9,990 bases of DNA from positions 1 to 9,990 of the forward strand of contig CAYTNY010000084.1 in assembly GCA_964439215.1 (NCBI GenBank). The letters run 5' to 3'. The translations under genes and the position numbers were made by a program. Under the pieces are notes generated by a model, which ran no database searches, had not been told where the DNA came from, and worked only from the letters and a program-made list of their open reading frames with translations. The DNA comes from CAYTNY01 sp964439215 (GTDB lineage: Bacteria; Oederibacteriota; PGYV01; CAYTNY01). Each line of letters begins with the position of its first letter. Positions within the stretch are counted from its first letter, which is position 1. Shown piece after piece: positions 1-7,244 of the stretch.

Positions 1-208
1 GCTGAACACTGTATGATATAATTTGACGATTAAACAGGAGATGCGGGTAAGGGACAGCTCTATGGGATAGGAAAGTGTCCTGAGGGAAACATAAATAACT
101 GTATGAATTAAGCGCTCAGGTATGTGTAAAAAAAAAAGGATTTCGATTTTATTAAGTGTTGCAATAAAACTTGCAATCTATAATCTTAACTATTCCTCTC
201 ATATTTTA
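1..208. other. Intergenic region upstream of gltB promoter, no gene found
   Basis: All six frames are broken by stops within short distances, and no tRNA or recognisable RNA family is apparent. The stretch is not featureless. GGGACA (51-56) can pair with TGTCCT (76-81), and CCTGAG (79-84) can pair with CTCAGG (115-120). The two stems share bases 79-81 and so exclude each other. The 9-mer ACTGTATGA occurs at 8-16 and again at 98-106. A run of ten A lies at 128-137. This could be the end of an unseen RNA, a decayed mobile-element edge, or ordinary spacer. I cannot decide between these. Confidence 0.5.
159..176. repeat. Paired TTGCAA half-sites, possible regulator site
   Basis: TTGCAA occurs twice (159-164 and 171-176), separated by six bases. 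TTGCAA is its own reverse complement, so the pair is both a direct and an inverted repeat. Its centre is about 76 bases upstream of the transcription start predicted from the gltB promoter, a position where an activator could bind. No known regulator is assigned, and the sequence is AT-rich enough for chance to be possible. Confidence 0.25.
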
Positions 209-237
209 TTGACAACATTCTTTCAATGTTATATAGT
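209..237 (+). promoter_or_regulatory. Sigma70-type promoter of gltBD
   Basis: The -35 box TTGACA (209-214) matches the consensus exactly. It is followed by a 17-bp spacer and the -10 box TATAGT (232-237, five of six). Transcription would start near 244, giving a leader of roughly 120 nt before gltB. No sigma54 element of the TGGCAC-N5-TTGC type is visible in the upstream region, so this operon appears to use the housekeeping sigma factor. Confidence 0.75.
214..230. promoter_or_regulatory. Inverted repeat in gltB promoter spacer, candidate operator
   Basis: AACATT-CTTTC-AATGTT is a perfect 6-5-6 dyad that begins on the last base of the -35 box and ends two bases before the -10 box. A dimeric repressor bound here would cover both boxes and block RNA polymerase. 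That is the usual layout for direct repression of a biosynthetic operon. The cognate protein is not encoded in this window. The dyad is seen; its role as an operator is inferred. Confidence 0.45.
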
Positions 238-243
238 AATGCC

Positions 244-367
244 AATAAGACGGCGCCGATGCCTGAACTTACCGGACTTAAACCTGCCGGGGCAATGATT
301 CTGCCTGACTCACAGCAAAGAAGCTTATGCACGAGGTCTATATACTAATTTCAAAGCGAGGACTAAA
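244..367 (+). other. gltB 5' leader with alternative pairings and a 29-codon open frame
   Basis: The leader is predicted from the promoter at 209-237. TGCCTGA occurs at 260-266 and 302-308. Either copy's TGCCT can pair (one G-U) with the single GGGCA at 290-294, so two hairpins are mutually exclusive. An open frame runs from ATG 259 to TAA 346-348 (29 codons) and ends 19 bases before gltB. It contains adjacent Gln codons (CAG CAA) at 313-318 but has no Shine-Dalgarno site, so translation is doubtful. The leader does not match any riboswitch class whose conserved core I can recall. Confidence 0.3.
357..362 (+). promoter_or_regulatory. Ribosome binding site of gltB
   Basis: CGAGGA ends five bases before the ATG at 368 and supports that start. 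The next in-frame ATG (380, codon 5) has only a weak CGGA upstream of it. Confidence 0.65.
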
Positions 368-3300
368 ATGAACGGATATATGCCGAAAAAACAGGGTCTT
401 TATGATCCGGCTTTTGAGCATGACGCCTGCGGAGTCGGGTTTATAGTGAACATAAACGGCGCAAAGTCAAATAAAACCGTAAAGGACGGAATGCGTATTC
501 TTGACAGAATGACGCACCGGGGCGCTACAGGCTCCGATCCAATGACAGGCGACGGCGCGGGGATAATGATACAGATCCCTCATGAATTTTACAAAAACGC
601 GCTTGCCGCCGAAAAAACAAACCTGCCTGAACCCGGCGGCTACGGCACGGGCATTATATTTCTTCCGCGGGAAGATAATGAAAGAAAAAAAATAAAAGAT
701 GAAATAAATAAAATAACTCTGGCCCAAAAACAGAAAGTTCTCTGCTGGCGGGATGTCCCTGCTGATGAAACGGTTCTCGGACCCGTGGCCGCGTCTTCAA
801 AACCGGTTTTTGAACAGATTTTTATAGAAAAGGGACAGGATGCAAAAGACAGCGCGGAATTTGAGAGAATACTTTATGTTATAAGAAAAATGGCGGAAAA
901 GAAGATAAAAAACCCTTATTTCTATGTGACCCATCTGTCATCCTCTGTTGTGATATATAAAGGGCTTATGCTTCCGGGCAGAATAGCGGATTTTTTCACG
1001 GACCTTAAAGATGAAAAAATAACAAGCGCTTTGTGCCTTGTTCATTCGCGGTATTCCACAAATACATTTCCCACCTGGGACCTTGCGCAGCCCTTGAGAT
1101 ACCTTGCCCATAACGGCGAAATAAACACATTGAGAGGCAATCTGAACTGGATGAAAGCGCGTGAAGGGCTTTTTGAAAGCCCGCTTTTTAAAGACAATAC
1201 ACAGCATTTAAAACCGGTAATAAAAGATGAGAGCCAGAGTGATTCGGCCTCAATCGACAATGCGTTTGAATCTCTTTTTATAAACGGAAGGTCAATGCCG
1301 CATTCCATGATGATGCTTGTCCCTGAAGCCTGGGAGCATAATAAACTGCTGTCAAACTCCGTAAGAAGCTTTTACAAGTACCACGCCTGTTTTATGGAGC
1401 CCTGGGACGGGCCGGCAACTCTTGCTTTTACGGACGGAGCAAGGATCGGCGCGGTGCTTGACAGAAACGGCCTCAGGCCGGCGCGCTATATAATAACAAA
1501 CGATGGTTTTGTTGTTCTTGCCTCTGAAGCGGGTGTTCTTGACATTGAGCCCTCCAATATAAACAGAAGCCTGCGGCTTGAACCCGGCAGAATACTTTAT
1601 ATTGACACGAAAAAAGGAAGGATTATAAATGATCCTGAGATAAAAGATGAAATGGCAAGACGCGCTCCGTACCGCCAATGGAGAAAAGAACAGCTTGTAT
1701 ATCTGGAGGATCTCGCGGAGCCTGATGTTGAAAAAAAGCAGGTAAAAGATCTTCAGGGCAACCTGCGGGTATTCGGGTATACAAGAGAGGATATGAAAGA
1801 TATAATCAAACCCATGGCGGAAAACGGCAAAGAACCCATAGGCTCCATGGGCAATGATATGCCGCATTCTGTTTTATCAAAAAAGTCCAGGCTTCTTTAC
1901 ACTTATTTCAAGGAGCTTTTTGCGCAGGTTACCAATCCTGCAATAGACTCAGAGCGCGAAGATATCGTTATGAGCCTGCGCAGTTTTATAGGCCCTCAGA
2001 GAAATATGTTTGCCGAAACCGCCCGCCATACGCACAAGCTCCAGGTGCGCGAACCAATACTGACAAACTCCGAACTTGAGAAAATAAGAGGTATTTCCCT
2101 TAATGGTTTTAAAACAAAAACAATATCGCTTCTTATTATGGGAGGCAGCACCAAAGGCTTTACCGGCGCAATAGAAAGAATCTGCGAAGAAGCGGTTAAT
2201 GCCGTAAATGAAGGTTATTCCTTCATCATTCTGAGCGACAGGGGCGTAACGAACGAATACACGGCCATACCTGCGCTGCTGGCGCTTGGTGCGGTGCACC
2301 AGAGGCTTGTATCGGATTCCTTAAGAACAAGCGCTGCTTTGATACTTGAAACAGGCGAACCGCGCGAGGTGCATCATTTCTGTGTGCTTTTCGGATTCGG
2401 CGCCGATGTTATAAACCCTTATATGGCATATGAATCCATAAAGCATATGTGCGAAAACGGCCAGCTTGAGCAGAATTACGATGAGGCCGCCGCGAATTAC
2501 AGACAGGCCTGCCACAAAGGAATAAAAAAAGTAATGGCCAAAATGGGCATTTCCACGATACAAAGCTACCGCGGCGCGCAGATATTTGAGGCGCTCGGTA
2601 TACACGAAGAGGTAACCGAACGCTGTTTCAAGGGTGTTGTCTCAAGAATAGGCGGAGTAACGTTTGAGGAAATCGCAAAAGAAGTAATAAACACCCATGA
2701 AGCCGCTTTTAATAAAGCGGGCAGCAGGGACATACTTCTGCCGTCGGGCGGGATCTACCAGTGGAAAAAAGACGGGGAATTTCATTTATGGAACCCGGAC
2801 AGCATTGCCGCACTGCAGTATGCCGTAAAAAACAACGATAAAAACCGATATAAAGAATTTACAAAAATAATAAATGATCAGTCCGCGCAGCCGGCCACAT
2901 TAAGAAGCCTTTTAAAATTCAGAAAACAAAAACCGGTCCCGATTGAAGAAGTGGAGCCTGTATCCGAAATAGTAAAACGCTTTGTCATAGGAGCAATGAG
3001 TTTCGGGTCTATTTCAAAAGGGGCCCATGAGTCAATGGCAATCGCAATGAACAGGCTCGGAGGCAGATCCAACACAGGCGAAGGCGGCGAGGATCCGATG
3101 AGATTTAAACCCTATCCGGACGGGAATCTTGCCCGCAGCGCCATAAAACAGGTGGCATCGGGCAGGTTCGGCGTAAACATAAACTACCTGACGAACGCCG
3201 ACGAAATACAGATAAAAGTGGCTCAGGGCGCAAAACCCGGCGAAGGCGGACAGCTCCCGGGCCATAAAGTAAGCGAGATTATAGCAAGAACAAGATACAC

Positions 3301-4870
3301 AACACCGGGCGTTACGCTTATTTCGCCTCCGCCGCATCATGATATTTACTCCATAGAGGACCTTAAGCAGCTTATATTTGACCTGAAAAACGCAAATCCG
3401 CGGGCTAAAATAAGCGTGAAACTTGTTTCAGAAACCGGTGTGGGAACCGTTGCCGCGGGCGTTGCAAAAGCTTTTGCCGACGGCATACTTATATCCGGTG
3501 CGGACGGCGGCACAGGAGCGTCCCCGAAAGGCTCCATAATGCACGCGGGGCTGCCCTGGGAGCTCGGGCTGTCCGAAGCACATCAGACGCTTGTTCTTAA
3601 TAATTTAAGAGGCAAAGTAAGGCTTCAGACCGACGGACAGCTGAGAACCGGAAAAGACCTGGCTGTCGCGGCCTGCCTCGGAGCCGAAGAATACGGATTC
3701 GGCACCATTGCGCTTATAGCCCTGGGATGCGTGATGCTGAGACACTGTCATTTAAACAACTGTTCTTTGGGTATCGCGACGCAGAATGAACTGCTTCAGA
3801 GAAAATTCGCGGGCAAGCCGGAATATGTAGAGAATTTTATGCGTTTTATAGCGGAAGATATGCGCGGGATAATGGCGGAGCTTGGAATAAAAACCGTGGA
3901 TGAAATGATAGGCAGGGTTGATTTGCTTGAGGTAAACGAAGAGATAATACCCTGGAAAGCAAAAAATATAGATTTTTCAAAAATACTTTACAAGCCGGAA
4001 ACTCCGGAATCATATCCGGTAAAATGCGGCGAAGGGCAGAAACATGAAATAGATGACGTCCTGGACCGGGAGCTTATTAAAAAAGCGGAAGGAGCCCTTG
4101 AAAACAGGGAAAAAGTCGTCATAAACACAAATATAAAAAACATTGACCGCTCCTGCGGCGCAATGCTTTCCGGTGAAGTGTGCCTTAAACACGGAGAGCA
4201 GTACCTCCCGGAAGATACAATAATATGCAATTTCAAAGGCATCGCGGGACAGAGTTTCGGCGCTTTTTTGGCCGGCGGAATAACATTTAAACTTCAGGGT
4301 ATCGCGAATGATTATACGGGCAAAGGCATAAGCGGCGGCAAAATAATAATAACACCTTATAAAAAAACATATTACAATCCCTCCGAGAACGTAATTTGCG
4401 GCAATACATCCTTTTACGGAGCAATATCCGGGGAAGCCTACATAAAAGGCACGGCAGGCGAAAGGTTCTGCATAAGAAACTCGGGTCTTTATGCGGTTGT
4501 GGAAGGCACGGGCGATCACGGATGCGAATACATGACAGGCGGGCGTGTTGTTGTTCTGGGAAAAACAGGCAGGAATTTTGCCGCGGGCATGTCCGGCGGA
4601 ATCGCTTATGTTTTTGACGAGAACGGTGATTTTGAAGTAAAATGCAATAAAGGGCTCGTGGAGCTGTGCCGTCCCGATGAAGAAGACGCGGATATGATAA
4701 GGCAGCTTATTAAAAATCATCATAAGTATACACAAAGCGCCGCGGCTAAAGATATCCTTGAAAATTTCGAATCAGAACTGAAGCGGTTCGTAAAAGTAAT
4801 TCCGTATGAATATAAAAATATACTCGAACTTGCAAAAAAACAGCAGAATCTCGAAACAACGGAGGCCTGA
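368..4870 (+). CDS. gltB: Glutamate synthase large (alpha) subunit GltB
   Basis: This is the catalytic subunit of glutamate synthase. It hydrolyses glutamine and passes the ammonia through a tunnel to 2-oxoglutarate, giving two glutamates in the cytoplasm. At 1500 aa it has the usual family length. An N-terminal Ntn-type amidotransferase domain spans about 21-430. Its nucleophile is probably Cys21 in HDACGVGF, exposed by removal of a 20-residue propeptide. Further glutaminase motifs are HSRYSTNT (226-233) and HNGEIN (248-253). A central domain covers about 470-760. The FMN-binding synthase domain (about 800-1200) contains GAMSFGSIS from residue 875, NTGEGGEDP, and GGTGASP. The [3Fe-4S] ligands are C1121, C1127 and C1132 (C-x5-C-x4-C). 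A GXGXG beta-helix domain closes the protein (about 1250-1440). There are no frameshifts or missing key residues. It is cotranscribed with gltD, one base downstream. Identification is very secure. Confidence 0.98.
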   Translation: MNGYMPKKQGLYDPAFEHDACGVGFIVNINGAKSNKTVKDGMRILDRMTHRGATGSDPMTGDGAGIMIQIPHEFYKNALAAEKTNLPEPGGYGTGIIFLPREDNERKKIKDEINKITLAQKQKVLCWRDVPADETVLGPVAASSKPVFEQIFIEKGQDAKDSAEFERILYVIRKMAEKKIKNPYFYVTHLSSSVVIYKGLMLPGRIADFFTDLKDEKITSALCLVHSRYSTNTFPTWDLAQPLRYLAHNGEINTLRGNLNWMKAREGLFESPLFKDNTQHLKPVIKDESQSDSASIDNAFESLFINGRSMPHSMMMLVPEAWEHNKLLSNSVRSFYKYHACFMEPWDGPATLAFTDGARIGAVLDRNGLRPARYIITNDGFVVLASEAGVLDIEPSNINRSLRLEPGRILYIDTKKGRIINDPEIKDEMARRAPYRQWRKEQLVYLEDLAEPDVEKKQVKDLQGNLRVFGYTREDMKDIIKPMAENGKEPIGSMGNDMPHSVLSKKSRLLYTYFKELFAQVTNPAIDSEREDIVMSLRSFIGPQRNMFAETARHTHKLQVREPILTNSELEKIRGISLNGFKTKTISLLIMGGSTKGFTGAIERICEEAVNAVNEGYSFIILSDRGVTNEYTAIPALLALGAVHQRLVSDSLRTSAALILETGEPREVHHFCVLFGFGADVINPYMAYESIKHMCENGQLEQNYDEAAANYRQACHKGIKKVMAKMGISTIQSYRGAQIFEALGIHEEVTERCFKGVVSRIGGVTFEEIAKEVINTHEAAFNKAGSRDILLPSGGIYQWKKDGEFHLWNPDSIAALQYAVKNNDKNRYKEFTKIINDQSAQPATLRSLLKFRKQKPVPIEEVEPVSEIVKRFVIGAMSFGSISKGAHESMAIAMNRLGGRSNTGEGGEDPMRFKPYPDGNLARSAIKQVASGRFGVNINYLTNADEIQIKVAQGAKPGEGGQLPGHKVSEIIARTRYTTPGVTLISPPPHHDIYSIEDLKQLIFDLKNANPRAKISVKLVSETGVGTVAAGVAKAFADGILISGADGGTGASPKGSIMHAGLPWELGLSEAHQTLVLNNLRGKVRLQTDGQLRTGKDLAVAACLGAEEYGFGTIALIALGCVMLRHCHLNNCSLGIATQNELLQRKFAGKPEYVENFMRFIAEDMRGIMAELGIKTVDEMIGRVDLLEVNEEIIPWKAKNIDFSKILYKPETPESYPVKCGEGQKHEIDDVLDRELIKKAEGALENREKVVINTNIKNIDRSCGAMLSGEVCLKHGEQYLPEDTIICNFKGIAGQSFGAFLAGGITFKLQGIANDYTGKGISGGKIIITPYKKTYYNPSENVICGNTSFYGAISGEAYIKGTAGERFCIRNSGLYAVVEGTGDHGCEYMTGGRVVVLGKTGRNFAAGMSGGIAYVFDENGDFEVKCNKGLVELCRPDEEDADMIRQLIKNHHKYTQSAAAKDILENFESELKRFVKVIPYEYKNILELAKKQQNLETTEA
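4861..4865 (+). promoter_or_regulatory. Ribosome binding site of gltD, inside the gltB end
   Basis: GGAGG lies within the last gltB codons, six bases before the ATG at 4872. This strong site decides the gltD start. It rules out an in-frame ATG at 4806, which would add 22 residues overlapping gltB. Confidence 0.85.
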
Positions 4871-4871
4871 T

Positions 4872-6302
4872 ATGGGAAATCCTACGGGTTTTATAAAAAT
4901 AAAAAGAGAATCAATGCAGTACAGGCCGGTAAAAGAACGGCTCAATGATTATTCTCCGGTTGTGATACCGCGGCCGGTTGAAAAAACACGGGGGCAGGCC
5001 GAAAGATGCATGGACTGCGGCACTGATTTCTGCAGCTGGGGATGCCCGCTGGGAAATCATATTCCCGAATGGAACGATCACGCTTATCGGGAAAGATGGA
5101 AGGGAGCCTTTAGGCTTCTTTCGGAAACAAATATACTTCCCGAAGTAACGGGGCGCGTATGCCCGGCTCCCTGCGAATCTGCCTGCGTTTTAGGAATAAA
5201 CGATTCGCCCGTAACAATAAGAGAAAACGAATACGCGATAGCTGAACAGGCTTTTGCTTTAAACGCCGTAAAACCGGCGGCAAATATAAAAAGAAGCGGG
5301 AAAAAAGCAGCAGTTATAGGCTCCGGGCCCGCGGGGCTTGCCGCTGCCGTAAACCTGAACTTAATGGGGCATAAGGTTACTGTTTTTGAAAAAGATGACA
5401 GAATCGGCGGATTTTTAAGATACGGAATTCCTGATTTTAAACTGGAAAAAAATGTCCTTGAAAGAAGGATCGCCATATGGGAAGAAGAAGGAATAATTTT
5501 CAAAACAGGCATTGAAGCAGGGACAGGCGAATACGGCCCCGAATATTTTAAAAACAGATTTGATGCGGTTGTGATAGCTCCGGGGTGCAGGGTTGCGCGC
5601 GAGCTGCCCATACCGGGAAGGGAATTAATGGGCATACACCAGGCGTGTGATTATCTTGAGCAGGCCAACAGACTAGCGGCCGGCGATGCCGTAAGCAGCG
5701 ATAAACTCATTGACGCAAAAGATAAAAATGTTCTTGTTATAGGCGGGGGCGATACAGGCTCCGACTGCGTGGGAACAGCCAACAGACAGGGCGCGAAAAG
5801 GGTCATACAGATAGAAATAATGCCCGAACCTCCCAAAGAGAGGCCCGCGGACCAGCCCTGGCCGGAATATCCTTTTGTGTTTAAAACATCTTCCAGCCAT
5901 CAGGAAGGCGTTGAAAGAAAATTCAATGTTCTGACAAAAGAGTTCTCCGGCAAAGACGGGGCTGTTGCTTTTGTAAAGGCTTCCATTGTAAAATGGAGCG
6001 CTGAAAAAGGGCAGAGAATGCAGATGACGGAATGCAAAGACGGTGAATTTGATATCAAAGCTGACCTTGTGCTGCTTTCAATGGGCTTTACAAATCCCGC
6101 AAAAGAAGGGCTTCTGGAAAACTTCAGCCTGAAGCTCAACAGCAGGGGCTGTGTTATAAGGGACCCGGAAACAGGCGCGACTGATGTTAAAGGCGTTTTT
6201 GCGGCCGGCGACGTGTCCAGAGGGCCGTCTCTTGTTGTCTGGGCGCTGAGGGAAGGCAGACTCGCCGCCGAAGGCGCGGATAAATTTCTTAACGAAAAAT
6301 AA
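4872..6302 (+). CDS. gltD: Glutamate synthase small (beta) subunit GltD
   Basis: This is the 476-aa NAD(P)H-oxidising subunit. It passes electrons from NAD(P)H through FAD and two [4Fe-4S] clusters to the FMN of GltB. Seven N-terminal cysteines are visible: C46, C49, C54 and C58 (C-x2-C-x4-C-x3-C), then C97, C101 and C105 in RVCPAPCESAC. The related dihydropyrimidine dehydrogenase also has seven Cys plus one non-Cys ligand. Here Glu120, after PVTI, aligns with that position (inference). The FAD Rossmann motif is VIGSGPAG (148-155). The NAD(P)H motif is VLVIGGGDTGSDC (287-299). The second FAD contact GVFAAGD (441-447) is followed by a conserved PSLVVWA segment. The compact CPAPCE spacing differs from the longer C-x5-C loop of enterobacterial GltD. 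Start chosen from the GGAGG site. Close spacing implies translation coupled to gltB. Length and motifs are normal, and only the cofactor preference (NADPH or NADH) is open. Confidence 0.97.
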   Translation: MGNPTGFIKIKRESMQYRPVKERLNDYSPVVIPRPVEKTRGQAERCMDCGTDFCSWGCPLGNHIPEWNDHAYRERWKGAFRLLSETNILPEVTGRVCPAPCESACVLGINDSPVTIRENEYAIAEQAFALNAVKPAANIKRSGKKAAVIGSGPAGLAAAVNLNLMGHKVTVFEKDDRIGGFLRYGIPDFKLEKNVLERRIAIWEEEGIIFKTGIEAGTGEYGPEYFKNRFDAVVIAPGCRVARELPIPGRELMGIHQACDYLEQANRLAAGDAVSSDKLIDAKDKNVLVIGGGDTGSDCVGTANRQGAKRVIQIEIMPEPPKERPADQPWPEYPFVFKTSSSHQEGVERKFNVLTKEFSGKDGAVAFVKASIVKWSAEKGQRMQMTECKDGEFDIKADLVLLSMGFTNPAKEGLLENFSLKLNSRGCVIRDPETGATDVKGVFAAGDVSRGPSLVVWALREGRLAAEGADKFLNEK

Positions 6303-6315
6303 AAATATTTTTATT
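6298..6315. repeat. 18-bp A+T palindrome at the gltD stop
   Basis: A perfect palindrome made only of A and T spans the gltD stop codon. It lies between convergent genes, so it could help end transcription from both sides. A stem without G-C pairs is too weak to call an intrinsic terminator. No G+C hairpin followed by a T run was found between 6303 and 6415. That 113-base gap otherwise holds nothing recognisable. Confidence 0.3.
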
Positions 6316-6415
6316 CCGCACCGGCAAGTTTTGATTTTCGTGTTTAATGCTGCAGAATGATAATATTTCATGCAAAAGACTTTCCTGTGGATTTCAGAGT
6401 CCTCAAAAATACGGT

Positions 6416-7051
6416 TCAGCCCGCATTAAATACCGCTAAACGCCCGTGTATCCCGGCTGAAGCAAAATCAAACTCATCTTTTATATATTCTATTGTTTTT
6501 TTGTGGTAAAAAACAACGTGCGTTGGATCATTCTTATAAAACCATTTGCTGAAATCCGTTTTTTCGTCATAAAAGAGAGTCATGCAGAAAAGCTGTCCGC
6601 CGGGAGCCAGCATTGACCTTAAAAGGGCAAATTCCTTTTTAGGGTCATAAAAATGTTCAATAACTTCGCAGCAGGCTATATAGTCATATTTCTCTTCAAT
6701 TTTTGAAGCGTCAGGCGCGAAAAAAGGATCATATATTTCAACATTATATCCGTTCTCCGCGAGCATTGCGGAGATAACAGGGCCCGTGCCCGCGCCAAAA
6801 TCAAGGCCGCGGTTTGCGGAAGAAAAATTCTTTTGAATCCTCTCTGTAACAGGAGATACAAATTTACGGTATCCCGCATCTGTTATGTCGTTGTTATGTT
6901 CTTCGTAGCGCTGTTTTTCCTTTTCAGGCACAAGCCTGTACGCGGGATCCATAAATATACAGGCACAGGATCCGCATTTATAATAATCAATCTCTTTTTC
7001 GCTGAAAAAAACAGCTGAACCGCCGCCGCATAATATGCATTTTTTTTTCAT
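6416..7051 (-). CDS. Class I SAM-dependent methyltransferase with N-terminal Cys4 motif
   Basis: This 211-aa cytoplasmic protein is probably a methyltransferase of the Methyltransf_23-like group. Residues 5-29 hold two CxxC pairs (C5/C8 and C26/C29), a likely small zinc-binding knuckle common at the start of such enzymes. Motif I, LDFGAGTG (83-90), binds SAM. D108 in the next strand fits the acidic residue that contacts the ribose. EVIEHFYDP (129-137) and LAPGG (148-152) match the later SAM-fold motifs. THVVFYH (177-183) is a recurrent pattern in this group. The substrate cannot be told. Relatives often sit near cell-surface sugar or secondary-metabolite genes, but no such genes are here. The frame stays open 29 codons further upstream to an ATG at 7138. 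The start at 7051 is preferred because MKKKCILC is the usual beginning of the family and the extension has no family-like features. It has no Shine-Dalgarno site. It converges with gltD and diverges from the next gene. Confidence 0.85.
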   Translation of the reverse strand: MKKKCILCGGGSAVFFSEKEIDYYKCGSCACIFMDPAYRLVPEKEKQRYEEHNNDITDAGYRKFVSPVTERIQKNFSSANRGLDFGAGTGPVISAMLAENGYNVEIYDPFFAPDASKIEEKYDYIACCEVIEHFYDPKKEFALLRSMLAPGGQLFCMTLFYDEKTDFSKWFYKNDPTHVVFYHKKTIEYIKDEFDFASAGIHGRLAVFNAG

Positions 7052-7056
7052 ACGAC

Positions 7057-7085
7057 AGTATAAAACACACCGGTGATGCAGACAA
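7057..7085 (-). promoter_or_regulatory. Candidate promoter of the methyltransferase
   Basis: On the minus strand, TTGTCT (7085-7080, four of six) is followed by a 17-bp spacer and TATACT (7062-7057, five of six). Only five bases separate the -10 box from the ATG at 7051. Transcription would begin at or within the start codon, implying a leaderless mRNA. This agrees with the missing Shine-Dalgarno site. Confidence 0.45.
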
Positions 7086-7167
7086 GAAAAACATACTGCT
7101 GTAATCCTGAAATTAGATACATTGTTTTTTCTGCGCATTCCCGAAAACCGGACATTTCTATTTTGTG

Positions 7168-7181
7168 TTGAGACATCTCAA
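7168..7181. promoter_or_regulatory. Dyad TTGAGA-CA-TCTCAA upstream of YD-repeat gene
   Basis: This perfect 6-2-6 inverted repeat ends eight bases before the -35 box of the 7245 gene. Its centre is roughly 49 bases before the predicted start of transcription, a placement suited to an activator dimer. It lies in the divergent intergenic region and could also affect the minus-strand gene. No binding protein can be named. Confidence 0.35.
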
Positions 7182-7189
7182 AAAAACGT

Positions 7190-7217
7190 TTGACAAAAAG
7201 TCATTATTTTGTAAAAT
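7190..7217 (+). promoter_or_regulatory. Sigma70-type promoter of the YD-repeat gene
   Basis: TTGACA (7190-7195) matches the -35 consensus exactly. After a 16-bp spacer comes TAAAAT (7212-7217, five of six). Transcription would start near 7224, leaving a short leader of about 20 nt. Confidence 0.65.
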
Positions 7218-7235
7218 AAAAAAAATAAATAATAT

Positions 7236-7240
7236 GAGGG
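7236..7240 (+). promoter_or_regulatory. Ribosome binding site of the YD-repeat gene
   Basis: GAGGG lies four bases before the ATG at 7245 and fixes that start, which also opens directly into a signal peptide. Confidence 0.7.
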
Positions 7241-7244
7241 TTTA

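Noticed and set aside
120..137. CTCAGG stem followed by a ten-A run as a terminator
   Set aside because: On the plus strand the run is A rather than T. On the minus strand the T run would precede the stem, so it fits neither direction.
244..348. Known riboswitch (glycine, SAM, TPP, fluoride, glnA-type) in the gltB leader
   Set aside because: None of the conserved core strings I know for these classes is present.
4396..4617. 73-codon plus-strand frame within gltB
   Set aside because: It is an alternative-frame reading of the GXGXG domain, Arg/Cys-rich and without family resemblance.
4010..4735. 241-codon open frame on the minus strand inside gltB
   Set aside because: It lies wholly opposite gltB, has no recognisable domain and no ribosome site, and is explained by the codon bias of gltB. 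The same holds for the other antisense frames in gltBD, including 1352-1867 and 5084-5635.
4806..4871. In-frame upstream extension of gltD by 22 codons into gltB
   Set aside because: The strong GGAGG at 4861-4865 points to ATG 4872, and the extra residues are simply the out-of-frame reading of the gltB end.
6303..6415. Intrinsic terminator between gltD and the methyltransferase
   Set aside because: No G+C-rich stem followed by a T run was found. Only an A+T palindrome is present.
7052..7138. Methyltransferase start at 7138, 29 codons longer
   Set aside because: The extension is unlike the family's N-terminus. The CxxC motif normally follows immediately after the start, and a promoter-like sequence lies within the extension.
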